The notes: a model not told the origin generated them from the sequence alone. 23,886 nt of DNA from Clostridia bacterium (GCA_017414605.1 JAFQLG010000013.1:1-23886); one strand, 5' to 3'. Shown: positions 16,247-23,540, numbered from the stretch's first letter. Program-made: numbers and translations.

Positions 16247-16954
16247 TTGAACCAGAACAACCAGAACAATCAGAACAACCAAGAAAATATGGAAGAAAAG
16301 ATGCGCGATGCCACAATAAAGCTCATCAAAACGGCTTCCGTAATTTTAGGCATAGCAATAATCACCTTTTGCTATGGCTATACAAAAACGGAAGGCGCGG
16401 CACAGGCGGTTACCTACATTTTGGGAGCGATATTGTGCTTTATTGCCACAACACTTATAACCGTTACTCTGTCTGCAAGGCGCGCATTCAAAAACAAGCG
16501 CAATTTCTTCCTCTACGACAAAAAGAAAAAGGCAGACATAGCCCCGGCCGAGCTGACATTTGACGTTGTGCGCTCCAAAATATGTGAGTTTATGTCCATA
16601 TTCAAGCATAGAGGAAAGCTCTATATTGGAGATCTGTTCAGTAATGACGACTCGGTTCCCGAACATTTCAAGCCCCTTTTCTGCTATGAGCTGCTCTATG
16701 AGCTTGCTATAGACGATGGACTTGAAGCAGGCGTGTTTCTCTCATTTGGCTCGGAATGTGCCGAGGTGTTTGCAAAATATCTGCGCGAAAACGAGGACTA
16801 CGATCTGGCAAACAAAATATACGCCTTTATCGTGGATTTTGAGGCAGGCAACCGTCGCACCGCCGAGTTCAAGCAATATATGAACACTCAGGCAGAGCAT
16901 ATCAAATCCAAAATGCTGGGATATACGATCAGCAATATAGAAAAATTCAGTTAA
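16247..16954 (+). CDS. Hypothetical membrane protein with Asn/Gln repeat N-terminus
   Basis: A protein of about 235 residues that I do not recognise. I prefer the TTG at 16247 as start because GAGGTG lies 6 bases upstream; a GTG at 16238 is possible and would add three residues. The N-terminus is a short direct repeat encoding NQNNQNNQNNQ, followed by two hydrophobic segments (about 25-45 and 50-75) forming a hairpin in the membrane. A basic stretch comes next, then a cytosolic helical domain of about 140 residues with acidic and aromatic patches (FCYELLYELAIDDGLEAG, residues about 142-160). The C-terminal domain might be helical-repeat-like. It sits between der and obgE with normal operon spacing, where other Clostridia often have lipid-synthesis genes. 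Its function is unknown. Confidence 0.78.
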   Translation: MNQNNQNNQNNQENMEEKMRDATIKLIKTASVILGIAIITFCYGYTKTEGAAQAVTYILGAILCFIATTLITVTLSARRAFKNKRNFFLYDKKKKADIAPAELTFDVVRSKICEFMSIFKHRGKLYIGDLFSNDDSVPEHFKPLFCYELLYELAIDDGLEAGVFLSFGSECAEVFAKYLRENEDYDLANKIYAFIVDFEAGNRRTAEFKQYMNTQAEHIKSKMLGYTISNIEKFS

Positions 16955-16984
16955 TATCATCTGCTCCCGAAAGGAAGTGAAAAC

Positions 16985-18265
16985 ATGTTTATAGATAAAA
17001 TAAAAATATACGTCAAGGCGGGTAACGGCGGAAACGGCGCTATTGCTTTTCACCGCGAAAAGTACGTTGCGGCGGGCGGTCCCTCGGGAGGCGACGGAGG
17101 AAACGGCGGAAACATAATCTTCCGCGTTGACAAAGGCTCGAACACCCTGCTTGCATTCCGCTACAAGAGAAAATTCGTTGCAGGTAACGGTGGCGACGGA
17201 GGCGGCTCCAAATTTCACGGAGCAACCGCGGATGACGTTTACGTAATGGTTCCCCCGGGAACGCTTATAAAGGACCCAGAAAGCGGAAAGATAATTCATG
17301 ACATGTCGGAAAACGACGGCGCAGACTACGTTTTGTGTCGCGGAGGACGCGGCGGCTGGAGCAACAAGCATTTTGCAACCCCCACGCGGCAGACCCCTAT
17401 GTTTGCAAAGAACGGAACCAAGGGTGAGGAGCGCGAGGTAGTGCTTGAGCTCAAAATGCTTGCCGACGTTGGACTTATCGGTATGCCCAGCGTGGGTAAA
17501 TCCTCCATTCTTTCGGTTATTTCTTCCGCAAAGCCCAAGATAGCAGACTATCATTTTACCACACTCTCCCCCAATCTGGGAGTTGTATCAACGGGACATG
17601 AGCGCGGATTCGTTGCCGCGGATATTCCCGGTCTTATTGAGGGCGCGGCAGAGGGAGCAGGTCTTGGACATGCCTTTTTGCGCCACGTTGACCGATGCAG
17701 ACTTCTTTTACACGTTGTTGACATTTCAGCTTTCGAGGGCAGAGATCCCATTGACGACATAATCACCATAAACCGCGAGCTTGAGCAATACAGCTCAGAG
17801 CTTGCAAAGCGTCCCCAGATAATCGTTGCAAACAAGGTGGATTCTCTGGACCGCGAGGTGGTGGACGTTGATGCCTTTGAAACGTTTGTAAAAGAAAACG
17901 GCTGGGAGCTCGTATATATCTCGGCTTACACGGGAGAAAACCTTGAGGAACTCATTAAAATAGTCGATCGCCGTCTTCAGACTCTGCCCCCCATTCTCGT
18001 TTACGAGCGCGAATATGACGAGGCGGACGAATTTGTCAAGACCGCTAAGGAAACCATTATCCGCCGCGAAAACGATACCTTCTACGTTGAGGGCGAATGG
18101 ATCTACAACCTTATGGGTCAGATCAACTTTGACAATTACGAATCTCTCGATTATTTCCAGAGAGTTCTTCAAAAAAGCGGCGTCTTTGCCGCACTTGAAG
18201 AGCGCGGCTGTACTGACGGCAACACCGTTTCTATGTACGGATTTGAATTTGATTACGTAAAGTAA
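16985..18265 (+). CDS. obgE: Obg GTPase (CgtA/ObgE)
   Basis: A 426-residue essential GTPase that acts in late 50S assembly and stress signalling. The Gly-rich Obg domain (about 1-158) has the repeated GNGGNG and GGDGG patterns. The G domain has P-loop GMPSVGKSS starting at residue 166, G3 DIPGLIEGA and G4 NKVD. The C-terminal OCT domain (about 345-426, FYVEGEWIYNLM and FDYVK) is found in Firmicute and actinobacterial Obg proteins but not in all others. The ribosome site AAGGAAGTGA precedes the ATG. It is in the same operon as Der, the other large-subunit assembly GTPase. Confidence 0.98.
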   Translation: MFIDKIKIYVKAGNGGNGAIAFHREKYVAAGGPSGGDGGNGGNIIFRVDKGSNTLLAFRYKRKFVAGNGGDGGGSKFHGATADDVYVMVPPGTLIKDPESGKIIHDMSENDGADYVLCRGGRGGWSNKHFATPTRQTPMFAKNGTKGEEREVVLELKMLADVGLIGMPSVGKSSILSVISSAKPKIADYHFTTLSPNLGVVSTGHERGFVAADIPGLIEGAAEGAGLGHAFLRHVDRCRLLLHVVDISAFEGRDPIDDIITINRELEQYSSELAKRPQIIVANKVDSLDREVVDVDAFETFVKENGWELVYISAYTGENLEELIKIVDRRLQTLPPILVYEREYDEADEFVKTAKETIIRRENDTFYVEGEWIYNLMGQINFDNYESLDYFQRVLQKSGVFAALEERGCTDGNTVSMYGFEFDYVK

Positions 18266-18301
18266 TAATTGCAATAAAAATATTTAAGAAAGGAACAAAA
18301 T

Positions 18302-18844
18302 ATGAACATTTGGCACGATATTCCCAAAGAGCAGGTTACTCCAAACAATTTTGCGGCTGTTATTGAGATTCCCAAGGGCAGCAACTGCAAATACGAGCTT
18401 GACAAACAAACGGGTATGCTGCGCCTCGATAGAGTTCTTTACACGGCAACGCACTATCCCGCAAACTACGGATTTATTCCGCACACATTTGCCGATGACG
18501 GCGACCCTCTGGACGTTCTTGTGCTTTGCTCCGAATCCATATTCCCTATGACGCTTGTACAGGTCTACCCTGTTGGCGCAATACGAATGATAGACGGTGG
18601 AAAAATGGACGACAAAATAATCGCCATTCCCTTTTCCGATCCCACTTACAAGAACATAAGGTCAATAAATGAGCTTCCTTCGCATATTTTTGACGAAATT
18701 ATGCACTTTTTCTCGGTATACAAGCAGCTCGAGCACAAGGAAACCGCAGTTGAGATGCTGGTCGATCGCAGCGATGCGCTCAACATAGTTGCTCGCGCCA
18801 TTGAAGATTATGATAAGCTCATTCGCCCAACGAGAGAGCAATAA
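18302..18844 (+). CDS. ppa: Inorganic pyrophosphatase, family I
   Basis: A 180-residue soluble pyrophosphatase that hydrolyses PPi to phosphate and so drives biosynthetic reactions, including tRNA charging and polymerisation. Family I residues are visible: EIPKGSNCKYE (residues 22-32), the Arg44 and Tyr56 region, and the metal-binding signature DDGDPLDVLV (65-74). The end of the domain has YKQLEHKE. Many Clostridia use membrane or family II enzymes, so a family I type is a minor point of interest. It follows obgE by 36 bases with an AGGA ribosome site and belongs to the same operon. Confidence 0.96.
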   Translation: MNIWHDIPKEQVTPNNFAAVIEIPKGSNCKYELDKQTGMLRLDRVLYTATHYPANYGFIPHTFADDGDPLDVLVLCSESIFPMTLVQVYPVGAIRMIDGGKMDDKIIAIPFSDPTYKNIRSINELPSHIFDEIMHFFSVYKQLEHKETAVEMLVDRSDALNIVARAIEDYDKLIRPTREQ

Positions 18845-18907
18845 TCTGAATAAGACCTTAAAAAAATGCTCATAATCTTTGTGCAACGATATGGACGGAG
18901 GTTTATT

Positions 18908-19084
18908 ATGAGCAAAAAAATACTGATAGGCGGATTAGTTGTAGCAGCCGCGGGAGCCGCCGCCGCGGGATTTATAGTAAATTCAAAGCAGATGAGAATG
19001 AAACGTATGCTCGCGCGCGCGGGAAAGGCAATGTTCGTTGTCGGAACCATGCTGCGCAATCTCTCTTGCCAGACAATGGAATAA
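18908..19084 (+). CDS. Small membrane protein, 58 residues, unknown
   Basis: A short protein with GGAGG 6 bases before the ATG. Residues 4-24 form one Ala/Gly-rich hydrophobic segment. A basic stretch follows (KQMRMKRMLARAGKAM), then an amphipathic tail ending LSCQTME. I do not recognise a family. It is the last gene of the der-obg-ppa operon, 63 bases after ppa, and ends at a very strong terminator. The good ribosome site and clean position support a real gene. Membrane attachment is likely; function is unknown. Confidence 0.65.
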   Translation: MSKKILIGGLVVAAAGAAAAGFIVNSKQMRMKRMLARAGKAMFVVGTMLRNLSCQTME

Positions 19085-19087
19085 ATC

Positions 19088-19126
19088 AAACGGGGCAAGA
19101 CTTTTTTCGTCTTGCCCCGTTTTTTC
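19088..19126 (+). terminator. Strong intrinsic terminator of the DUF512-der-obg-ppa operon
   Basis: A perfect 14-bp stem (AAACGGGGCAAGAC with GTCTTGCCCCGTTT) with a 7-nt loop and a T-run, just after the small membrane protein gene. Confidence 0.94.
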
Positions 19127-19219
19127 AATTATCCATGCGCATATTGCACAATTCGCCCGTTGGCGCTATTTTTGTGCATTGTAAAATCAAACAAAATTAA
19201 CAAAATATCCCAAAGTGTG

Positions 19220-19248
19220 TTGACAATATCGTACTTTTGCGGTATAAT
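19220..19248 (+). promoter_or_regulatory. Consensus sigma-A promoter of feoA
   Basis: TTGACA, a 17-base spacer, then TATAAT (19243-19248). The predicted start falls at about 19255, immediately before the inverted repeat at 19257, so a repressor there would block initiation. Confidence 0.9.
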
Positions 19249-19256
19249 TATATCGA

Positions 19257-19272
19257 GTTAGCGTAGGCTAAC
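19257..19272 (+). promoter_or_regulatory. Inverted repeat, probable metal-repressor operator of feoA
   Basis: GTTAGC-GTAG-GCTAAC, a perfect 6-bp inverted repeat placed from about +2 to +17 of the predicted feoA transcript. The half-site TTAG resembles that of DtxR/IdeR-type regulators, but the spacing differs from the textbook site. The same palindrome recurs before feoB. It could also form a small RNA hairpin. Its regulator is not in the window. Confidence 0.7.
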
Positions 19273-19297
19273 CACATGAAAAGATAAGGAGACCGTC

Positions 19298-19510
19298 ATG
19301 ACCTTAAGAGATGCACAGGAAGGAACTGAATATCTGATAAAGTCTATCGAGACGGATGACGAGGAGTTAAATTCCTTTCTCTTCTCCCTTGGTTGCTATG
19401 AGGGTGAGCCCATAACCGTTATCTCTCACAAGCGTAAAAGCTGCACGGTTTCGATCAAAGACGGCAGATATAATATTGATTATCAGCTGGCAGAGGCTAT
19501 AAAAATTTGA
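19298..19510 (+). CDS. feoA: Ferrous iron transport protein FeoA
   Basis: A 70-residue cytosolic SH3-like protein that assists FeoB in Fe2+ uptake. The beta-rich pattern FLFSLGCYEGEPITVISH (about residues 27-44) and the C-terminal LAEAIKI are typical of FeoA. AAGGAGA precedes the ATG. It has its own consensus promoter and an operator-like palindrome over the start site. A weak terminator overlapping its stop codon separates it from feoB. Confidence 0.9.
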   Translation: MTLRDAQEGTEYLIKSIETDDEELNSFLFSLGCYEGEPITVISHKRKSCTVSIKDGRYNIDYQLAEAIKI

Positions 19511-19536
19511 AAATAATCCTTTTGGATTATTTTTTT
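19510..19536 (+). terminator. Probable (partial) terminator or attenuator between feoA and feoB
   Basis: A 10-bp AT-rich stem (AAAATAATCC with GGATTATTTT), a TTTT loop and a 7-T run. It begins at the last base of the feoA stop. AT-rich pairing suggests incomplete termination. Confidence 0.65.
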
Positions 19537-19545
19537 GGGCTTCGA

Positions 19546-19561
19546 GTTAGCTGCGGCTAAC
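19546..19561 (+). promoter_or_regulatory. Second GTTAGC-N4-GCTAAC inverted repeat, upstream of feoB
   Basis: GTTAGC-TGCG-GCTAAC, the same arms and spacing as the element before feoA, and both copies are preceded by TCGA. It lies downstream of the feoA terminator and 59 bases before feoB. I see no good -10/-35 pair next to it (only an isolated TAAAAT at 19580-19585). It therefore marks either a weak internal feoB promoter or a site acting on readthrough. Confidence 0.68.
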
Positions 19562-19619
19562 CGATTGACGTTTGTTTAATAAAATTCTGAATAAATCATT
19601 CATTTGCGGAGGACTAAAA

Positions 19620-21641
19620 ATGAGAATCGCATTAGCGGGAAATCCCAACAGCGGTAAGACCACAATGTACAATGCGCTGACCGGAAGAAGCGAGAAGGTT
19701 GGCAACTGGGCGGGCGTTACCGTTGACAAAAAGGAGCATCCCATCAAAAAAACCTTTTTCTCAGGCAATCAGGAGCTTATCGCAGTCGACCTTCCCGGCG
19801 CTTACTCGATGTCTCCCTTCACCAGCGAGGAGAGCATTACCAGCTTGTACGTCAAAAATGAAAATCCCGACGTAATAATAAACATCGTGGACTCAACAAA
19901 CCTCAGCCGCAGTCTGTTCTTTACAACTCAGCTGCTTGAGCTTGGCATTCCCGTTGTCGTTGCACTCAACAAGGCGGACGTTAACAAGAAAAAGGAAACC
20001 AAGATAGATACAAAAGCTCTCTCGGAGAAGCTTTGCTGCCCCGTTATAGACACAACGTCCACCTCGGGTGACGGTCTTGCGGAGGTTATTACCGCGGCAG
20101 TTGCACAGGTTGGTAACGAGCAAAAAGCTCCTTACTCTCAGGGCGACGTAGACCTTTCCGATAAAAAGGCAGTTGAAGCGGCAGACAGAGCGCGCTTTGC
20201 CTTTGTTAACGGTATAGTCAAGAACGTTGAGAGCCGCAAGGTGTTCACCAAGAACAGAAACGTTCAGGACAAGATAGATGACGTTCTCACAAGCTGGTGG
20301 TTTGGTCTTCCTATTTTTGCCGTAGTCATGTTCCTCGTATTCCAGATCTCGCAGGCTTGGCTTGGCGAGTGGCTTGCAAACGGTTATGATCTTCCGGGCG
20401 GATTCCACATCTGGGGTCTTGTAGACTGCATCGCATGGTTCAAGGACGTCGTTGCAGGCTGGATGGAAGGCGCCAACGTCATTTTGCAGGCATTTGTTCT
20501 CGAAGGTATCATTGAGGGTGTTGCCGCAGTTGTCGGATTCCTGCCTCTCGTTATGGTAATGTACTTCCTTATCGCTCTCCTTGAGGATTGCGGATATATG
20601 GCACGCGCAACCGTTGTACTTGACCCGATCTTCAAAAAGGTTGGTCTTTCCGGAAAGTCTGTCATTCCCTTCGTTATCGGAACGGGCTGTGCTATTCCAG
20701 GCGTTATGGCTTGCCGTACTATCAGAAACGAGCGCGAGCGCCGCGCAACCGCTATGCTCGCTCCCTTTATGCCCTGCGGAGCAAAGCTCCCCGTTATATC
20801 CCTTTTCGTAGGAGCATTCTTCCCCAATGAGGGTTGGGTGGGAACCGCAATGTACTTTGCAGGCATAATCATAATTCTTCTGTGCGCGCTTCTCATCAAT
20901 AAGATCACGGGGTATAAGCACAGAAAGTCCTTCTTTATCATAGAGCTTCCCGAGTATAAGGCTCCTTCCCTTTGGGGCGCGGTCAAGTCCATGTGCCAGA
21001 GAGGCTGGTCTTACATAGTAAAGGCGGGAACCATTATACTTGTTTGCAACTTTGTAGTATACATGATGCAGAGCTTTAACTGGCAGTTCCAGCTTACAGA
21101 GGATCCCTCCGAGTCCATTCTCGCATCGATCGGAACACCTATAGCTTACGTTATCGCCCCCGTTGTCGGCGTTGTCATGTGGCAGCTTGCGGCGGCAGCC
21201 GTTACCGGCTTTATCGCAAAGGAATGCGTTGTCGGTACTCTTGCTACCTGCTTTGCATTCGAGCACCTCATCGGCGAGGAGCTTGAAATAATCGGCGGCG
21301 GATCCAGCATTGCGGCATCTATGGGAATAGGCCCCGTTGCAGCGCTTGCATTCCTTATGTTCAATCTCTTCACGCCCCCTTGCTTTGCGGCAATGGGTGC
21401 TATGAACTCCGAGATCAAGAGCAAAAAATGGCTCTTTGCCGGAATCGGCCTTCAGTTTGCCGTTGGATACACGGTTGCCTTCCTCACAAACTTCTTTGGA
21501 ACACTCATCACCGGCGGCAGCTTTGGCTCTGTATGGATGCCTATCGTTGGCTGGGCAGTTATTGTTGCTATCGCGGCATTTATTACCGTTCTTGTTATCA
21601 AGAATAACAAAAAGTTCAAAAACGAATACACTCTCTCCTAA
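19620..21641 (+). CDS. feoB: Ferrous iron transporter FeoB
   Basis: A 673-residue GTP-dependent Fe2+ permease. The start is the ATG at 19620 with GGAGGA 6 bases upstream. The N-terminal G domain has P-loop GNPNSGKT (residues 7-14), the switch region NWAGVTVD, G3 DLPGAYSM and G4 NKAD. A short helical spacer domain follows, then the membrane part from about residue 225. The two Cys-containing gate motifs are GTGCAIPGVMACRT (about 354-367) and PFMPCGAKLPV (about 382-392). It is about 100 residues shorter than the Escherichia coli protein, as is usual in Clostridia. A small Cys-rich FeoB-associated protein follows. Iron control through the flanking palindromes is inferred. Confidence 0.97.
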   Translation: MRIALAGNPNSGKTTMYNALTGRSEKVGNWAGVTVDKKEHPIKKTFFSGNQELIAVDLPGAYSMSPFTSEESITSLYVKNENPDVIINIVDSTNLSRSLFFTTQLLELGIPVVVALNKADVNKKKETKIDTKALSEKLCCPVIDTTSTSGDGLAEVITAAVAQVGNEQKAPYSQGDVDLSDKKAVEAADRARFAFVNGIVKNVESRKVFTKNRNVQDKIDDVLTSWWFGLPIFAVVMFLVFQISQAWLGEWLANGYDLPGGFHIWGLVDCIAWFKDVVAGWMEGANVILQAFVLEGIIEGVAAVVGFLPLVMVMYFLIALLEDCGYMARATVVLDPIFKKVGLSGKSVIPFVIGTGCAIPGVMACRTIRNERERRATAMLAPFMPCGAKLPVISLFVGAFFPNEGWVGTAMYFAGIIIILLCALLINKITGYKHRKSFFIIELPEYKAPSLWGAVKSMCQRGWSYIVKAGTIILVCNFVVYMMQSFNWQFQLTEDPSESILASIGTPIAYVIAPVVGVVMWQLAAAAVTGFIAKECVVGTLATCFAFEHLIGEELEIIGGGSSIAASMGIGPVAALAFLMFNLFTPPCFAAMGAMNSEIKSKKWLFAGIGLQFAVGYTVAFLTNFFGTLITGGSFGSVWMPIVGWAVIVAIAAFITVLVIKNNKKFKNEYTLS

Positions 21642-21689
21642 AAACCAAAGGAGATTGCAAAAAGATAAATCTTTAAGAGAGGAATCATT

Positions 21690-21899
21690 ATGGGACCTGT
21701 TGACTATATCATAATAGGCGTTATCGTTCTTGTGATCGGCGCTGCCGTGGCTTATATTGTAAAAGCGAAAAAAAGCGGTCAAAAATGCATCGGCTGTCCC
21801 GATTCCAAGACCTGCGGCTCAAAGAGCAACGGTGGGGGTAGCTGTGGCGGCTCCTGCTCCGGTTGCGGCGGTGCCTGCGGCAAAAAGATAAGCGAATAA
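21690..21899 (+). CDS. FeoB-associated Cys-rich membrane protein
   Basis: A 69-residue protein of the FeoB-associated family. One N-terminal membrane helix (about residues 5-24) is followed by a basic turn, then a Gly/Ser/Cys-rich tail with seven cysteines in CxxC- and CxxxC-like spacing (KCIGC, SCGGSC, SGCGGAC). Such proteins almost always follow feoB and may play the role of FeoC or bind metal, but their job is not proven. GAGGAA lies upstream of the ATG. It is in the feoB transcript, 48 bases after its stop, and ends at a terminator. Confidence 0.9.
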   Translation: MGPVDYIIIGVIVLVIGAAVAYIVKAKKSGQKCIGCPDSKTCGSKSNGGGSCGGSCSGCGGACGKKISE

Positions 21900-21902
21900 A
21901 CG

Positions 21903-21938
21903 AAAACTGCATCACACAATGCGTGATGCAGTTTTTTT
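21903..21938 (+). terminator. Intrinsic terminator of the feo operon
   Basis: A perfect 13-bp stem (AAAACTGCATCAC with GTGATGCAGTTTT) with a 7-nt loop and seven T. It lies 2 bases before the end of the convergent hydrolase gene, for which it may also act weakly. Confidence 0.92.
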
Positions 21939-21939
21939 G

Positions 21940-22851
21940 TTACTTATAAAAGGCGTGATTTCCAACCGTGAACGCGTATGTTCTGGTTTTGGATATCCAG
22001 GAATTTGGCGCCACCCTGGGATCGACAAAATAAAGAATCTGATTCGACAGCGAATAGCCCTCCAAACAAACCCTTGCGGCAATTATACTCTCCGCGGTTG
22101 GCGCGGCATATATCGTTCCGTTTTGCACGGGTGAAAACTGAATACCGTATTTTCTGTCAAAGATCACGCCGTATATCGTATTGGGAAACTGATTTGAACG
22201 CACGCGGTTAAGTATAACATTTCCAACCGCCATCTTACCCTTAAAGCTTTCTACTCTCGCCTCCGCCGAGATTATTCTGGCAAGCCAATATACCTCGTCA
22301 TCGCGATATATCCTGGAAGCACTCTTGAGCTTTGACGTGTCACCCGAGCGGACTACGTAGGTATTCGCTCCCGAGTCATAGCTAACGTAGCAGTTGAGTG
22401 CCTTAACAAGAGGATAGATGGGCACGTACAATTCGGTTCCGATCTCCAGCACCTCGCCCACAGTATAAAAATATCTGTCGTTTGCCGATATGTAAAGGTT
22501 ATTCTCGGTCGCCTCTATCTTGAGGTTTGTTCCCGATATCCCGCTTGTTCTTCTGCCGCTTTTCACACTGCTTGAATAGCTGAAGACGCCAAGCCAATCA
22601 GCAAATTTGAACATAGGAACATAGGTTACTCCTGAAAGAGTGAATACCCTGCCCGAAAGCACTCGGCGCCCATTTACGTTAAGGTCGGTATAGCTCGCCC
22701 CCTGCGGCAAAGAGATCCTTTCCTGCACAGCTCTCTGCTCCGCGCCGTATTCGGTATGTACCTCCTCCGCGCCCACCGACAAGGTTGGGAGACACAGCAT
22801 GAGTGCCAACAGAAGTGTAAGAGCCGCCGCTTTGATATTTGGTTTTTTCAT
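21940..22851 (-). CDS. SleB-like cell wall hydrolase with copper-amine-oxidase-like N domain
   Basis: A 303-residue secreted protein. The signal peptide (about 1-28, LSVGA end) is followed by a domain of about residues 55-170 with two motifs of the copper amine oxidase N-terminal type (SGVTYVPMFKFADWLG and GTELYVPIYPLVKAL). This domain occurs in many clostridial wall proteins and does not imply oxidase activity. The C-terminal Hydrolase_2/SleB domain (about 185-303) has YWLARIISAEAR, with the likely catalytic Glu, and KGKMAVGNVILNRV. It probably cleaves glycan strands as a lytic transglycosylase. The family includes the spore-cortex enzyme SleB but also vegetative enzymes such as CwlJ relatives, so a germination role is not assured. 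An AGGAG ribosome site precedes the ATG. Confidence 0.92.
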   Translation of the reverse strand: MKKPNIKAAALTLLLALMLCLPTLSVGAEEVHTEYGAEQRAVQERISLPQGASYTDLNVNGRRVLSGRVFTLSGVTYVPMFKFADWLGVFSYSSSVKSGRRTSGISGTNLKIEATENNLYISANDRYFYTVGEVLEIGTELYVPIYPLVKALNCYVSYDSGANTYVVRSGDTSKLKSASRIYRDDEVYWLARIISAEARVESFKGKMAVGNVILNRVRSNQFPNTIYGVIFDRKYGIQFSPVQNGTIYAAPTAESIIAARVCLEGYSLSNQILYFVDPRVAPNSWISKTRTYAFTVGNHAFYK

Positions 22852-22878
22852 GGTTTTTCTCCTTTCCTTTGATACCCT

Positions 22879-22907
22879 ATTTTACCATAGAGAACAACCG
22901 ACATCAA
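22879..22907 (-). promoter_or_regulatory. Promoter of the SleB-like hydrolase gene
   Basis: On the minus strand: TTGATG (22902-22907), a 17-base spacer, then TAAAAT (22879-22884), about 28 bases before the ATG. It looks like a vegetative sigma-A site; no sporulation-sigma pattern was evident to me. Confidence 0.6.
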
Positions 22908-23102
22908 CCCACAATATATGGCAGTATAGGTACACCTTGGAAATATGTACTCTTTGCGTCGCATAAGAGTATAAATATGTAAATTATGTAATAATTTTCT
23001 TTGATCTGCTACACATAAATTCTCTCTTTCAAAGCAAAATATTAGTGACCGAACCTTATCTTTGTTTATGCCATATCAATAAATTACGGACGGTTATTTA
23101 AT
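22908..23102. other. AT-rich intergenic stretch with no recognisable gene
   Basis: I see no ORF with a ribosome site, no tRNA-like fold and no clear consensus promoter on the plus strand. The stretch is mostly AT-rich. It leads into the hairpin/terminator pair at 23126-23225. Confidence 0.55.
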
Positions 23103-23125
23103 ATGAAAGCTATTGTTACCCTTTT

Positions 23126-23225
23126 GCAAAGAGCTTTAGCGGAGCGCAGAAGGCGTCTTCGCATTCATCCGCTCGCCTTTGCATAAATATTTTTGGGGAA
23201 CAGAGCAAGCTCCGTTCCCCTTTTT
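23126..23225 (+). ncRNA. Candidate small RNA or mobile hairpin with its own terminator
   Basis: A multi-part hairpin spans 23126-23182: GCAAAG/CTTTGC, then AGCGGA/TCCGCT, then GAAG-GCGT-CTTC at the tip. After 12 bases comes a clear intrinsic terminator (GGGGAAC at 23195-23201 with GTTCCCC at 23214-23220, an inner GAG/CTC, then TTTTT). No annotated plus-strand gene feeds this terminator, since the feo operon already ends at 21938. A 27-codon ORF, 23103-23186 (MKAIVTLLQR..., Arg-rich), covers the same hairpin but has only a weak GGACGG site. RNA, small protein or repeat remain open. The promoter was not found. Confidence 0.4.
23195..23225 (+). terminator. Orphan intrinsic terminator upstream of tyrS
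   Basis: A 7-bp GC-rich outer stem (GGGGAAC/GTTCCCC) plus an inner GAG/CTC, followed by five T. There is a T-run only on the plus strand, so it ends a plus-strand transcript. Confidence 0.8.
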
Positions 23226-23238
23226 AATCAAAAAGGTG

Positions 23239-23267
23239 TTGACAAAGACCGCACCTTGTGATATAAT
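23239..23267 (+). promoter_or_regulatory. Consensus sigma-A promoter of tyrS
   Basis: TTGACA, a 17-base spacer, then TATAAT (23262-23267). Transcription would start near 23274, giving a leader of about 300 nt that contains the T-box. Confidence 0.92.
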
Positions 23268-23279
23268 CCTATTTGTAAA

Positions 23280-23540
23280 TAAAACGCTACGACCAAGAAT
23301 AGTACGAGGCTATACGGCATACAGAAAGCAACCGGTTGATGAGAGGTGCGGCACGAGGTTTCCGAATACACTTGCGAGCGGCATACCGAAAGGAAACACC
23401 TATTAGGCTATGACGGGAGCGACCGTTATATCGTTGGACTTTTTGTAAAGAGTTCTTAAGGTCTTGCGAGTGATCGCAGGGCAAATCAAGGTGGTACCGC
23501 GCATCTGCGTCCTTGGGATATTATCCCGAGGCTTTTTTAT
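23280..23540 (+). promoter_or_regulatory. T-box riboswitch, probably tyrosine tRNA-sensing
   Basis: The conserved T-box core AAGGTGGTACCGCG is at 23488-23501. The downstream terminator hairpin is CCTTGGGA (23511-23518) with TCCCGAGG (23524-23531), followed by TTTTTT. Upstream, an AGTA element (23299-23302) fits the Stem I loop-E side. GAATACA at 23364-23370 fits the specifier loop, giving a UAC (Tyr) specifier at 23367-23369. This agrees with the downstream gene, tyrS. Uncharged tRNA-Tyr would stabilise the antiterminator and allow transcription. The specifier assignment is by eye, not by folding. Confidence 0.92.

Noticed and set aside
16742..17554. A 270-codon minus-strand frame opposite the start of obgE
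   Set aside because: A shadow of obgE and the preceding gene; no start signal and no family resemblance.
19893..21782. A 629-codon open frame on the minus strand opposite feoB
   Set aside because: It lies entirely opposite feoB and its downstream gene, has no ribosome site, and its product is a Cys/Asn/His-rich mix without domains. FeoB on the other strand is unmistakable; the open frame follows from codon bias.
21940..22851. Copper amine oxidase
   Set aside because: Only the small N-terminal domain type is present; the protein ends in a SleB-type hydrolase domain and has no oxidase catalytic domain.
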